A stretch of 22,489 nucleotides of DNA, from positions 1 to 22,489 of the forward strand of contig CAKPXR010000025.1 in the NCBI GenBank assembly GCA_934202215.1, read 5' to 3'. Both the position numbers and the translations under genes were made by a program. Shown one piece after another: positions 16,313 through 22,489 of the stretch (position 1 is its first letter; each line of letters opens with the position of its first letter). The DNA is from an uncultured Veillonella sp. Lineage in GTDB: Bacteria > Bacillota > Negativicutes > Veillonellales > Veillonellaceae. The notes beneath the pieces were generated by a model, which saw only the letters and a list, made by a program, of their open reading frames with translations, was not told where the DNA came from and made no database searches.

Positions 16313-17287
16313 CTATTTACGTGGACGAATTGATACGTCCCCTGCCACAACACGTTTAATTGTCCCATCAGGGATTTGTACTAATAAATTACCATCTTCA
16401 TCAATATCTGTAGCTACCCCTTCATAAACATTTCCTGGTGCTCTCACTTCAATTTCTTCGCCAAGAGTTACCGATAATTGGCGCCATTCATTGAGAGTTT
16501 CCTCAAAACCACTATCAAGAATTTCATAATATTGATGTTCTAGAGATTCCAATATAAATTTAAAAGCTTCTGTCCGTTCAATATCAATGCCTTCCATAGT
16601 TAAGGATGTAGCGATTAATTTCAATTCTTCGGGTAGATCTTCTTGTTTAGTCTTAACATTGACACCTATGCCCATAATAATATAAGAAATTTCTTCCATA
16701 GAGCCAGACATTTCTGTCAAAATACCAACTAATTTACGACCATTTACAAGGATATCATTCGGCCATTTAATCCCCGCATCTGTAAGGCCCATTTTATGAA
16801 ATGCCTTGGTTAATGCCACCGCTGCCATCAATGTACACTTCGGTGCTTCTACTGGTGCAAAGTCAGGGCGTAAAATGAGACTAAACCATAAACCTTTTCC
16901 AAATGGAGAATACCATCCACGAGACAAACGACCGCGGCCAGCAGCCTGTTCCTCTGTAACAACAACAGTACCTTCTTCTGCACCTTGTTGCGCTAAACGA
17001 CGAGCTTCTAGGTTTGTAGATTCAGTAGTGTCCATATAGACATACCGTTTACCAAAAACATCTGTTTTTAAGATTTGTTTCATTGCTAATGGACTCAACA
17101 AATCAGGTTCCTCCAATAATCGATATCCCCGCTTAGTATAAGATTCTATTTTGTAGCCTTTTTGACGTAATGCTTTAATATGCTTCCAAATAGCTGTGCG
17201 CGAAACATGACACGCTTCCGACATATCTTGTCCCGATACGAAACTACCTTGGTTTTGTCTCAAGAATTCTAATACTTCATCACGCAT
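16313..17287 (-). CDS. birA: Bifunctional biotin-protein ligase and biotin repressor BirA
   Basis: BirA activates biotin to biotinyl-AMP and attaches it to biotin carrier proteins. The long form also represses biotin genes. The 324-residue protein has an N-terminal winged helix-turn-helix (about 1-60, with SRTAIWKHIKALRQKGY at 29-45), so it is the regulatory class. The catalytic domain shows GRGRLSRGW (117-125), the biotinyl-AMP loop, and KWPNDILVNGRKLVGIL. A C-terminal SH3-like domain (about 275-324, VYEGVATDIDEDG) completes it. The ATG at 17287 follows AAAGGGG at 9 nt. A palindrome resembling BirA half-sites overlaps its predicted transcription start, suggesting autoregulation. coaX follows after 9 nt. 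Confidence 0.96.
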   Translation of the reverse strand: MRDEVLEFLRQNQGSFVSGQDMSEACHVSRTAIWKHIKALRQKGYKIESYTKRGYRLLEEPDLLSPLAMKQILKTDVFGKRYVYMDTTESTNLEARRLAQQGAEEGTVVVTEEQAAGRGRLSRGWYSPFGKGLWFSLILRPDFAPVEAPKCTLMAAVALTKAFHKMGLTDAGIKWPNDILVNGRKLVGILTEMSGSMEEISYIIMGIGVNVKTKQEDLPEELKLIATSLTMEGIDIERTEAFKFILESLEHQYYEILDSGFEETLNEWRQLSVTLGEEIEVRAPGNVYEGVATDIDEDGNLLVQIPDGTIKRVVAGDVSIRPRK

Positions 17288-17305
17288 AGTTTAGAGCCCC
17301 TTTCT

Positions 17306-17325
17306 TTGTCAACCTAGGTTTACAA
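17306..17325. promoter_or_regulatory. Candidate BirA-like operator at the birA promoter
   Basis: The 20-bp near-palindrome TTGTCAACCTAGGTTTACAA consists of two half-sites of the TTGTAAACC/GGTTTACAA kind known from the E. coli bio operator, but separated by 2 bp instead of about 16. It overlaps the predicted birA transcription start site. Confidence 0.5.
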
Positions 17326-17329
17326 TTCG

Positions 17330-17358
17330 ATTGTACAAGTGTCCCCTATAAAAAGCAA
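17330..17358 (-). promoter_or_regulatory. Predicted birA promoter
   Basis: On the minus strand TTGCTT (17358-17353) and TACAAT (17335-17330) are 17 nt apart. The inferred start site near 17323 falls inside the palindromic operator. Confidence 0.45.
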
Positions 17359-17378
17359 GGATTATTTAAAATAATTAA

Positions 17379-17387
17379 TGGTATAAT
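17379..17387 (+). promoter_or_regulatory. Extended -10 promoter candidate for thrE
   Basis: TGG followed by a perfect TATAAT (17382-17387) forms an extended -10 element. No good -35 is visible, as is common for this promoter type. The first copy of the 22-bp tandem repeat starts at its last bases. Confidence 0.45.
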
Positions 17388-17429
17388 ACATGTAGTATTA
17401 AGTTATTATACATGTAGTATTAAGTTATT
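17386..17429 (+). repeat. Perfect 2 x 22-bp tandem repeat upstream of thrE
   Basis: Bases 17386-17407 and 17408-17429 are identical. Each unit holds an inverted repeat ATAC-N5-GTAT, extended to AATAC-N5-GTATT in the first copy. The spacing is about two helical turns and the repeat lies just downstream of the predicted -10 box, as expected for tandem operators. Confidence 0.8.
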
Positions 17430-17479
17430 CATATATAAAAGATAACAATAATATAGTCTATCATTATCTGGGGAGATAT

Positions 17480-18823
17480 ATGCAACAATATACATTAGAA
17501 GAAAAAAACGAAGTTTTAGAGAACCCCTTTATACATATTCATAGAAAACTTGATGTCCTATTAAATATAGGTAAGTTACTTATGGAATGTGGTGCTAATA
17601 CTAACCGTATCATTGAAGAAATGTTAAAAGCCGCCACATTTATGGGGATTCCTCATAATTATTTAAATATTCATATTTCATACACCACTATTATGGTGAA
17701 TCTATTACACAAAGAACAATCTATAACTGTTTTTAGGAAAACACCGGTTCATGTTCCAAATATGGCCATGATTAATGCCGTATCTAAACTCACATGGCGT
17801 GCCTTTGAGCGACATTATTCTCTCACAACTTATGAGCAGCTGATTTCTAGACTAGATTCTACTATTCCAGTATATCCTGATTGGGTAAAAGGTATTGCTT
17901 GTGCCCTTGGTTCGGCAGGTCTTGCTTTTTTATATAGTGGAGATCTAATCGCCTTTATGGTAACAATTATTTGTTCTCTAATCGGTTATTTTACGCGTAC
18001 ACTATCCGTTCGTTTAGGTTGCAATGAATATGTGGGCATTGCATTAGGTGGATTTGCCGCTATGGTTTCTGCCTACGGTTTCTATTCACACATCGAGCAA
18101 GATTCACTAGTTTATGTTCTTGTTTGCTGTACCTTATTTATGATTCCAGGTGTACCACTTATCAATGCTGTCATCGATACAATCAATAATCATATTCTAT
18201 CAGGCATTACGCGAGCTATCAGAACAATTCTTATCGTAGGTAGTATGACATTGGGCATGGCCATGGCTTTATATTTTAGTCCTATGCCGTCCTTTAGTTT
18301 TGTAGATATTAAACCCCATGTCCTATCCATTGAACAAATTATAGGTTCTTTTATGGCCGCTGCCTCATTCGCAGTTTTATTTAATGCTCCTGTACGCCTA
18401 TTAGTATCAATCGGTATTGGCGGTGTATTATGTGTATTTATTCGTAATTTATTGGCTGTTGAATTAGGATTCTCTATTGCTGGTGCCACCTTTGTGGGTG
18501 CCGCTGTGATGAGCATTATCTACGTAAAAGTTTCCACTTGGCTAAAAACCTCTAGTACAATCATTATAGTACCATCAGCAATCTCACTCATGCCAGGCAT
18601 TTTATATTATCGTTTTCTATTTGATATACTTCATATCAACGCACTCAACGAATCTGGCCTAGTCCATATGGTTCAAAACGGTGTAACTGGTATACTCACA
18701 ATCATTGGTATCGCCGTAGGCGTAGCCATTCCAAACGTATTAGCTCAAAAATATTTAAAAAATCTTAAAGAACGTCGAATTCAACAATATTTAGCAACAC
18801 GTCATGTTAACGACGGACAATAA
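17480..18823 (+). CDS. ThrE-family threonine/serine exporter
   Basis: This 447-residue integral membrane protein belongs to the ThrE family (ThrE N-terminal domain, formerly DUF1212, fused to the ThrE_2 C-terminal domain), which exports threonine and serine in the characterised members. A soluble N-terminal part (about 1-135) includes LMECGANTNRI and the YTTIMVNL segment. About ten hydrophobic segments follow. The diagnostic MIPGVPLINAVIDTINNHI lies in the first half and VPSAISLMPGILYYRFLF in the second, each with the Pro-Gly signature of the family. The ATG at 17480 follows GGGGAG at 5-6 nt. It is the only plus-strand gene here, divergent from birA and convergent with ftsH. The actual substrate is not known. 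Confidence 0.9.
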   Translation: MQQYTLEEKNEVLENPFIHIHRKLDVLLNIGKLLMECGANTNRIIEEMLKAATFMGIPHNYLNIHISYTTIMVNLLHKEQSITVFRKTPVHVPNMAMINAVSKLTWRAFERHYSLTTYEQLISRLDSTIPVYPDWVKGIACALGSAGLAFLYSGDLIAFMVTIICSLIGYFTRTLSVRLGCNEYVGIALGGFAAMVSAYGFYSHIEQDSLVYVLVCCTLFMIPGVPLINAVIDTINNHILSGITRAIRTILIVGSMTLGMAMALYFSPMPSFSFVDIKPHVLSIEQIIGSFMAAASFAVLFNAPVRLLVSIGIGGVLCVFIRNLLAVELGFSIAGATFVGAAVMSIIYVKVSTWLKTSSTIIIVPSAISLMPGILYYRFLFDILHINALNESGLVHMVQNGVTGILTIIGIAVGVAIPNVLAQKYLKNLKERRIQQYLATRHVNDGQ

Positions 18824-18857
18824 AAAAGAGCTGATCTCAAATGAGATCAGCTCTTTT
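18824..18857. terminator. Bidirectional terminator between thrE and ftsH
   Basis: A 16-bp perfect inverted repeat (arms 18824-18839 and 18842-18857, core GAGCTGATCTCA) has T-rich sequence on its 3' side in both directions. It starts just after the thrE stop codon and lies 18 nt from the ftsH stop codon, so it serves both convergent genes. Confidence 0.9.
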
Positions 18858-18874
18858 CTTTTGGATACTATCCA

Positions 18875-20803
18875 TTATTTAATTTCGTTAGAAGGCATTT
18901 CACTTGGAGATTCCACAGTAGTAGATTCCACTTTAGGCTCAATCACCTCTGGTACGACAATGCCTGCTGCCTCTAGAGCTTCTTTTGGCTCCTCAGTTTC
19001 TGGCGCTTTTGTTGTACCGTATTTATAAAGGTTATCTACTGCTTTTGCATCGATAGTTTCTTCTTCTAATAGAGCATTTGCCATATCATGTAAGAATTTC
19101 TCGTTATCGCTAAGAAGTTTTGTTACATCTTTATAAGCATCTTCAACAATACGATGAATTTCAGTATCGATTTTTGCAGCAATTTCTTCACTGTAGTTAC
19201 GTTCATGGCCAAGGTTTTTCCCCAAGAATACTTGTTCTTGTTGTTCACCAAATACGATTGGGCCAAGCTCATCGCTCATGCCCCAACGCGTTACCATGGC
19301 ACGCGCTGTATTCGTTACACTTTGAAGGTCACCAGAAGCACCTGTACTGATTTCATCCAAAATCAAGGCCTCTGCCACACGACCACCAAGGGCTACCCGA
19401 ATATCCGCTAATAATTGAGATTTAGTTTTGTAGTTTTGTTCCTCTGTAGGAAGCATCATAGTGTAACCACCTGCTGCACCACGAGGAATGATTGTTACCT
19501 TATGAACAGGATCTGCATGAGGCAACAAATGCGCCACAATGGCATGACCTGATTCATGGTACGCTGTTAACTTACGATCCTTATCACTCACAATGTGACT
19601 GCGGCGTTCAGGACCCATACTAACCTTCTCACTAGCTTCTTCAACTTCAGCCATAGTGATTACTTTTTTGTTAAGACGAGCCGCTAATAAAGCCGCTTCA
19701 TTTAACAGATTGCTTAAGTCAGCACCAGTAAAGCCCGGTGTTTTCTTCGCAATTGTTTTCAAGTCTACATCGTCAGCCAACGGCTTATTGCGAGCATGAA
19801 CTTTCAAAATTGCTTCACGACCGCGTAAGTCTGGACGACCTACGATAACTTGACGGTCAAAACGACCTGGACGCAAGAGCGCTGGGTCAAGAATATCAGG
19901 ACGGTTTGTAGCTGCGATGGTAATAATACCTTCGTTAGCACCGAAGCCATCCATTTCAACGAGCAATTGGTTCAATGTTTGTTCACGTTCATCGTGACCA
20001 CCACCAAGACCAGCGCCACGTTGGCGACCTACTGCATCAATTTCGTCGATAAAAATGATACATGGCGCATTTTTTTTAGCTTGTGTGAAAAGATCACGCA
20101 CACGAGATGCACCAACACCTACGAACATTTCTACGAAGTCAGACCCAGAAATAGTAAAGAATGGCACCCCTGCTTCGCCAGCAACGGCTTTTGCAAGCAA
20201 TGTTTTACCTGTACCTGGAGGTCCCGCTAACAATACACCTTTCGGAATTTTAGCCCCAATAGCTGTAAATTTACCTGGATCCTTCAAGAACTCTACTACT
20301 TCCTCTAATTCTTGTTTGGCTTCTTCAGCACCAGCTACATCTTTGAAGCTAACTTTTACATTACCTTCTCCCATCAATTTAGCACGGCTTTTACCAAAGT
20401 TCATCACTCGGCCACCGCCACCTTGTGTTTGTTGCATGATGAAGAAGAACAACACGACCAAGATGATAATAGGAATAGCAGAACCTAAAAGGCTCATCCA
20501 CCAAGCTGGTTGCTCAGGTGGAGCTGCTGTAATTTCTACACCATTATCTTGTAATGTTTTAATTAATGTTTCATCACTTGGCGCATAAGAATTGAATTCT
20601 GTTCCATTTTTTAGTTTACCTTTAATACCATGATCATTGGTAATCGTTACGGACTCAACCTTTTTCTGTTGTACTTGTTGAATAAATCCTGTATAACTTA
20701 ATTCAGATTTATTCGCACTTTGACCAGAGAAAGCGTCAATGGCGATAACGAAAGCGGCAATGATAAGTAAATAAAGGACGATATTTTTTGTAAATCGACC
20801 CAA
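18875..20803 (-). CDS. ftsH: ATP-dependent zinc metalloprotease FtsH
   Basis: FtsH is a hexameric inner-membrane AAA+ protease that extracts and degrades membrane and regulatory proteins. The 642-residue protein has TM1 (about 7-25), a small extracytoplasmic domain (26-100), TM2 (about 105-124), Walker A GPPGTGKT (194-201), Walker [12 protein letters not shown] (249-259), the second region of homology ending in RPGRFDR (311-317) and the zinc-binding HESGH (416-420). A low-complexity Glu/Pro/Thr-rich tail follows residue about 600. The start is a TTG at 20803 with AAAGGGG 7 nt upstream, and no ATG lies nearby. hpt lies 88 nt upstream, with a hairpin but no clear terminator between them. Confidence 0.97.
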   Translation of the reverse strand: MGRFTKNIVLYLLIIAAFVIAIDAFSGQSANKSELSYTGFIQQVQQKKVESVTITNDHGIKGKLKNGTEFNSYAPSDETLIKTLQDNGVEITAAPPEQPAWWMSLLGSAIPIIILVVLFFFIMQQTQGGGGRVMNFGKSRAKLMGEGNVKVSFKDVAGAEEAKQELEEVVEFLKDPGKFTAIGAKIPKGVLLAGPPGTGKTLLAKAVAGEAGVPFFTISGSDFVEMFVGVGASRVRDLFTQAKKNAPCIIFIDEIDAVGRQRGAGLGGGHDEREQTLNQLLVEMDGFGANEGIITIAATNRPDILDPALLRPGRFDRQVIVGRPDLRGREAILKVHARNKPLADDVDLKTIAKKTPGFTGADLSNLLNEAALLAARLNKKVITMAEVEEASEKVSMGPERRSHIVSDKDRKLTAYHESGHAIVAHLLPHADPVHKVTIIPRGAAGGYTMMLPTEEQNYKTKSQLLADIRVALGGRVAEALILDEISTGASGDLQSVTNTARAMVTRWGMSDELGPIVFGEQQEQVFLGKNLGHERNYSEEIAAKIDTEIHRIVEDAYKDVTKLLSDNEKFLHDMANALLEEETIDAKAVDNLYKYGTTKAPETEEPKEALEAAGIVVPEVIEPKVESTTVESPSEMPSNEIK

Positions 20804-20846
20804 AAGATTACCCCTTTCAATAATAATTTAGTTGTATAAACGAATT

Positions 20847-20873
20847 GAGTACATCTCATTAAGAGATGCACTC
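20847..20873 (-). repeat. Intercistronic hairpin between hpt and ftsH
   Basis: An 11-bp stem with one G-U pair (GAGTGCATCTC with GAGATGTACTC, loop TTAAT) follows the hpt stop codon on the minus strand. No T tract follows, so it more likely modulates mRNA processing or partial read-through than full termination. Confidence 0.5.
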
Positions 20874-20891
20874 ATATATTATATCATATTT

Positions 20892-21437
20892 TTAATTTTG
20901 ATACATTTCTTCCTTTAAAATACCGATATATGGTAAGTGACGATATTTTTCTGCGTAATCTAAACCATAACCGATAACAAAGTAATCAGGAATAATAAAA
21001 CCTACATAATCAACATCTACGTCCATCTTACGGCGATCTGGTTTATTCAATAACGCAGCAAGACGCACGCTTTTAGCACCACGAGCATGTAAATTTTCTA
21101 ATAAGTAATGTAATGTTGTACCAGTATCTACAATATCTTCAACAACGAGTACATGCTTACCCTCTACAGAGCGATCCAAATCTTTTAAGATTCGTACTAC
21201 CCCTGTACTAGTTGTGCCACTACCATAGCTAGAGCAAGAAATGAAATCAAAACTTACATCTATGTTTTCATCGATAGCACGAGCCAAATCTGTAAAGAAA
21301 ACGACAGCTCCCTTTAACACCCCTACGAGCACTACAGATTCATTTTTGTAGTCTTCACTAATAGCCTTACCTAACTCTGCTACACGAGTCTGTAATTGTT
21401 CTGCTGTATATAAAATCTCTTTTGCATCTTGATGCAT
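20892..21437 (-). CDS. hpt: Hypoxanthine phosphoribosyltransferase
   Basis: Hpt salvages hypoxanthine (and usually guanine) with PRPP to give IMP or GMP. The 181-residue length is typical. The PRPP-binding motif VLVVEDIVDTGTT spans 97-109. The flexible loop SCSSYGSGTTSTG (67-79) and the C-terminal YVGFIIPDYFVIGYGLDYAE base-binding region are standard. The ATG at 21437 follows GGAGG with 8 nt spacing. tilS ends 23 nt upstream and ftsH follows, reproducing the tilS-hpt-ftsH cluster of many Firmicutes. Confidence 0.96.
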   Translation of the reverse strand: MHQDAKEILYTAEQLQTRVAELGKAISEDYKNESVVLVGVLKGAVVFFTDLARAIDENIDVSFDFISCSSYGSGTTSTGVVRILKDLDRSVEGKHVLVVEDIVDTGTTLHYLLENLHARGAKSVRLAALLNKPDRRKMDVDVDYVGFIIPDYFVIGYGLDYAEKYRHLPYIGILKEEMYQN

Positions 21438-21460
21438 CTATATGACCTCCACGATTCATA

Positions 21461-22459
21461 TTAATGTTTGCAATATACTTCTATTGTATCATATTGAGCA
21501 GTTACTTTTATACTTTTAATAGTGAAAGTTTTCTCTTCCCCGGTATTAACAATATCGAGTAATTGCTCTTGATGGGCTGATGTAAGCGTTATATCTGAGT
21601 CCACAGTACTCACTAAGCGCTGCCATAAACGCCGTTGTATTGCCAATGATTCTTGTCGTAAGGCACGGCGAGATAAGCTCACCCCATCAGCACCTACAGT
21701 CACAAGTTTTTCAAAAGCTTGCTCCGTTAAATCAGATATAACTAATAAATCTTCATGTACGGAATTTCCCAATCTAACAATAGCATCTACTACATTAGGG
21801 TTAATAACTTCTAACTCAGGTATAATACGATGACGAATCCTATTGCGTTGGTATTGCACATCCTCATTCGTAGAATCTACACAATACAAAATATGCTTCG
21901 CTGCTAAATAAGTCAATATATTTTCTTTTGTAACGTCTAAAAGTGGCCTAACTATAGGAATAGCATATTCAGAGCTTACCACAGTCATACCGGACAAACC
22001 ATTTAACCCCGAACCTCTAATAATATGTGCTAGAATCGATTCTGCTTGATCATCTTTGTGATGAGCCACCGCAATATAATCATAGTTATCAGACTTTGCA
22101 ACCTTTGTAAGCCATTGATACCGTACTCGTCGTCCCATAGTTTCTTCAGACATTTTTTGTGCCTTGCTCAGACAAGGCACATCAAATATAGCAGAATAAA
22201 ATGGTAGTCCTAAAGATTCCACTTGCTGTTGGAGCCATAAAACCTCTTCCTTACTTTCAGGTCGAATGCAATGATCTACAATAGCTACACCTAGTTCATA
22301 CGATGTATGTCGATGTATGGCAATGTCTTTCAACAGATGCAATAGAGCCATTGAATCAGGCCCACCTGAGCACGCCACTAAGATTCGACTATTTTCAGGA
22401 AACAGATTATGCGATTTTAAGGTGTGATTAACGGTTCGAACGAGTGCTTTCACATTCAC
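21461..22459 (-). CDS. tilS: tRNA(Ile)-lysidine synthetase TilS, short form
   Basis: TilS modifies the wobble cytidine of tRNA-Ile(CAU) to lysidine with ATP and lysine, so that the tRNA reads AUA codons. The PP-loop motif SGGPDS (31-36 from my start) is followed by MALLHLL, AHHKDDQAES, IRGSGLNGLSGM, RPLLDVTKENI and NRIRHRIIPEL, all typical of the catalytic domain. I chose the GTG at 22459 because GGAGG lies 9 nt upstream. The frame stays open to an ATG at 22480 without a visible site. With about 332 residues it lacks most of the C-terminal substrate-binding domain of E. coli and Bacillus TilS and resembles the short Aquifex form. Another frame at the window edge (stop at 22428) could be the end of an overlapping upstream gene, but too little is visible to call it. 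Confidence 0.93.
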   Translation of the reverse strand: MNVKALVRTVNHTLKSHNLFPENSRILVACSGGPDSMALLHLLKDIAIHRHTSYELGVAIVDHCIRPESKEEVLWLQQQVESLGLPFYSAIFDVPCLSKAQKMSEETMGRRVRYQWLTKVAKSDNYDYIAVAHHKDDQAESILAHIIRGSGLNGLSGMTVVSSEYAIPIVRPLLDVTKENILTYLAAKHILYCVDSTNEDVQYQRNRIRHRIIPELEVINPNVVDAIVRLGNSVHEDLLVISDLTEQAFEKLVTVGADGVSLSRRALRQESLAIQRRLWQRLVSTVDSDITLTSAHQEQLLDIVNTGEEKTFTIKSIKVTAQYDTIEVYCKH

Positions 22460-22489
22460 GGGCCATTGCCTCCATACCATCTTGATCGC

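Noticed and set aside
17386..17429. Tandem repeat considered as a CRISPR remnant
   Set aside because: The two units are directly adjacent with no spacer and no cas genes are nearby. A tandem operator or local duplication explains it better.
18190..18516. A 108-codon minus-strand open frame inside thrE
   Set aside because: It is antisense to a well-supported membrane protein gene and has no start signal or recognisable motif.
20055..20588. A 177-codon plus-strand open frame
   Set aside because: It is antisense to the ftsH AAA+ and N-terminal regions. The Pro/Ser/Thr-rich translation mirrors FtsH codons and shows no family motif.
22428..22487. C-terminus of an upstream gene overlapping the tilS start
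   Set aside because: Only 19 codons are visible before a stop. The frame is plausible but too short to identify or confirm.
1..22489. Defence island, prophage, integron or biosynthetic cluster
   Set aside because: Apart from the secreted AMIN protein and the transporters, every gene belongs to a recognised housekeeping or metabolic family. No recombinase, toxin, nuclease, reverse transcriptase or phage protein was seen.

Overview
The window looks like chromosomal core DNA from an anaerobic, AT-rich member of the Negativicutes, most likely Veillonella or a close relative. That assignment rests on gene families, gene order and base composition, not on a marker gene such as rRNA, so it is an inference. 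Seventeen protein genes are supported. All lie on the minus strand except one (a ThrE-type exporter). No tRNA, rRNA, CRISPR array, insertion sequence, prophage or defence locus is visible.

Layout from left to right. (1) 1-1202: the 5' part of a secreted AMIN-domain phosphodiester glycosidase-like protein, cut by the window edge. (2) 1419-4050: murA followed by an MreB/Mbl-type actin homologue whose reading frame carries an unusual basic N-terminal extension overlapping the end of murA. (3) 4217-7184: serS, a small transaldolase and class II fructose-1,6-bisphosphatase (glpX), probably one transcription unit. (4) 7309-8262: a CDF-family cation efflux protein. (5) 8425-11984: speF-potE, an inducible-type ornithine decarboxylase and putrescine/ornithine antiporter pair, very similar to the enterobacterial proteins and preceded by a 320-bp AT-rich leader. 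(6) 12305-17287: birA-coaX, dusB and greA-lysS, a housekeeping block broken by intrinsic terminators. (7) 17480-18823: the divergently oriented thrE-like exporter. (8) 18875-22489: tilS-hpt-ftsH, an arrangement common in Firmicutes, converging on thrE at a shared bidirectional terminator.

Functionally the window combines envelope growth (MurA, MreB/Mbl, the AMIN protein), gluconeogenesis and sugar-phosphate exchange (GlpX, transaldolase), translation and transcription fidelity (SerS, LysS, TilS, DusB, GreA), cofactor supply (CoaX, BirA), proteostasis (FtsH) and purine salvage (Hpt). SpeF-PotE would decarboxylate ornithine and exchange the putrescine for more ornithine, which consumes cytoplasmic protons and helps an acid-exposed cell.

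I found no obviously new multi-gene system. The best leads are regulatory or architectural: the basic MreB extension with an embedded hairpin and an internal start; a palindromic BirA-like operator over the predicted birA start site; a perfect 2 x 22-bp tandem repeat at the thrE promoter; a consensus promoter followed by a terminator in the greA leader; and paired boxes flanking the speF promoter.
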